Shown: in pieces, positions 6,177 to 6,918 of the stretch
Position numbering within the stretch: position 1 is the first letter of the stretch
Layout: the number at the start of each line of letters is the position of its first letter
Assembly (NCBI GenBank): GCA_947259435.1
Contig: CAMYMP010000145.1
Coordinates: 1-6,918 of the forward strand
Origin: an uncultured Woeseiaceae bacterium
GTDB taxonomy: Bacteria; Pseudomonadota; Gammaproteobacteria; Woeseiales; Woeseiaceae
Direction: 5' to 3'
DNA length: 6,918 bases
Program-made: the position numbers and the translations under genes
Notes under the pieces: model-generated
What the model was told of the DNA's origin: nothing
The model's database searches: none
Seen by the model: only the letters and a program-made list of their open reading frames with translations

Positions 6177-6918
6177 GTGCCCAATACGAACAATAGCAAT
6201 GTCCCGGCATTATTTTGCGCTGCGTTGATCCTTGCGATGCCCGCCCATGCCGCAGAGGTCCGATCCCCCGATGGCCGAATCGCATTCGCGGTCGAGCTGG
6301 ATGCGGATGGGCGTGTTTCCTACCACGTCAGCTTCGACGATGAGAAGCTCATTGCTGCCTCGAGGCTCGGACTTCGTTTCAAAGATCATGCGCCGATCGA
6401 AGCGTCATTGAAAACGGTTGGTACCGAACGCCGCTCGTCGGATTCAGTCTGGGAACAACCCTGGGGTGAGCGTCGCCTGATCCGCGATCATTTCAACGAA
6501 CTCCTGGTTGAATTCGAATCCGTCGACGGTCCGGAGCGGCGCTTCGCCCTGCGTGCGCGAGTGCACGATGATGGCCTCGGATTCCGGTATGAAGTGCCCG
6601 AGCAGGCGAATTACCGCGAGGTCGACATCGTCGATGAGCTGACCGAATTCCGCGTCCCCGAGGATGCCGTCGCGTACTGGATTCCAGGCCGCGGCTGGAA
6701 CCGTTACGAGTATCTGTACCGCACGACGCCGGTCGAGGACCTGTCGCTGGTTCATACGCCCGTGACGATGCGCACGGAAAACGGGACCCATATCAGTATT
6801 CACGAGGCGGCACTGGTTGACTATGCAGCCTACACACTCGACCAGCGGCGGCCCGGCGTTCTGCAAACGAACCTGGCGCCCCGGTCGGACGGGGTGCGCG
6901 TCAAAGCAAAAACGCCGT
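6177..6918 (+). CDS. GH97 alpha-glucosidase (SusB-like), N-terminal part, runs off window
   Basis: The frame starts at GTG 6177-6179 and stays open for 247 codons to the window end. The only in-frame ATG nearby (codon 21) falls inside the hydrophobic leader, so GTG is the better start. Residues 1 to about 26 look like a signal peptide with core ALFCAALILAMPAHAA, although the n-region (PNTNNSN) unusually has no Lys or Arg. The mature part is the GH97 N-terminal beta-sandwich: VRSPDGRIAFAVELDADG near its start, then WEQPWGERRLIRDHFNELLVEF, GLGFRYEVPE, NRYEYLYRTTPVED and HISIHEAALVDYAAYTL. The Glu of HEAAL is a candidate for the Ca2+-linked Glu of SusB-type enzymes. The catalytic barrel lies beyond the window, so hydrolysing versus galactosidase subtype cannot be decided; the glucan context favours alpha-glucosidase. 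It is divergent from the GH31 fusion and shares its intergenic control region. Confidence 0.88.
   Translation, partial: MPNTNNSNVPALFCAALILAMPAHAAEVRSPDGRIAFAVELDADGRVSYHVSFDDEKLIAASRLGLRFKDHAPIEASLKTVGTERRSSDSVWEQPWGERRLIRDHFNELLVEFESVDGPERRFALRARVHDDGLGFRYEVPEQANYREVDIVDELTEFRVPEDAVAYWIPGRGWNRYEYLYRTTPVEDLSLVHTPVTMRTENGTHISIHEAALVDYAAYTLDQRRPGVLQTNLAPRSDGVRVKAKTP

Noticed and set aside
6151..6225. ATG at 6151 starting a short hydrophobic peptide (MFLLLQL...)
   Set aside because: It is out of frame with GH97, ends after about 25 codons, and lies over the predicted promoter, so it is not a credible gene or leader.
6444..6866. Minus-strand open frame of 140 codons
   Set aside because: It is fully antisense to the GH97 N-terminal domain, whose plus-strand frame has clear family motifs; the minus-strand product has none.

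Overview
The window looks like part of an alpha-glucan (starch, glycogen or maltodextrin) utilisation locus from a Gram-negative bacterium. The exported GH31 and GH97 enzymes and the close resemblance of the GH31 part to the Cellvibrio japonicus Agd31B type point to a marine or environmental gammaproteobacterium. That taxonomic guess rests on remembered protein similarity and moderate-to-high GC, not on a marker gene.

Layout. Positions 1-127 (+) hold the last 41 codons of an unrecognised gene. It converges on an aldo/keto reductase of the YdhF type (131-1048, -), with only 3 bp between the two stop codons. The reductase starts with GTG 3 bp after the stop of a very large minus-strand gene, 1052-6062. 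That gene encodes an exported, three-enzyme polypeptide: signal peptide, GH31 alpha-glucosidase/transglucosylase, GH13 alpha-amylase-type enzyme, then a C-terminal alpha/beta-hydrolase esterase. The reading frame is broken once, at about 4724. Roughly 80 bp seem to be missing there, which removes about 27 conserved residues of the GH31 barrel and shifts the frame. The premature TGA overlaps the codon of the GH31 acid/base aspartate. The remaining 3.7 kb stays open and every catalytic residue I could check is present, so the lesion is either very recent or an assembly or sequencing error. A 114-bp divergent intergenic region (6063-6176) separates this gene from a plus-strand GH97 alpha-glucosidase (6177 to beyond the window end).

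How the parts fit. GH13 would cut alpha-1,4-glucan internally. GH31 would transfer or release glucosyl units from the ends, and GH97 would release glucose in the periplasm or at the cell surface. The esterase would remove an ester or other acyl group, with unknown substrate. The divergent region carries a LacI-family-like operator (ATGAATACGTTTGCAT), which suggests joint sugar-responsive control of both arms. The GH97 gene has an extended -10 box placed so that transcription should begin at or next to its GTG codon, so its mRNA may be leaderless. The most unusual content is the GH31-GH13-esterase fusion and its single frame lesion.
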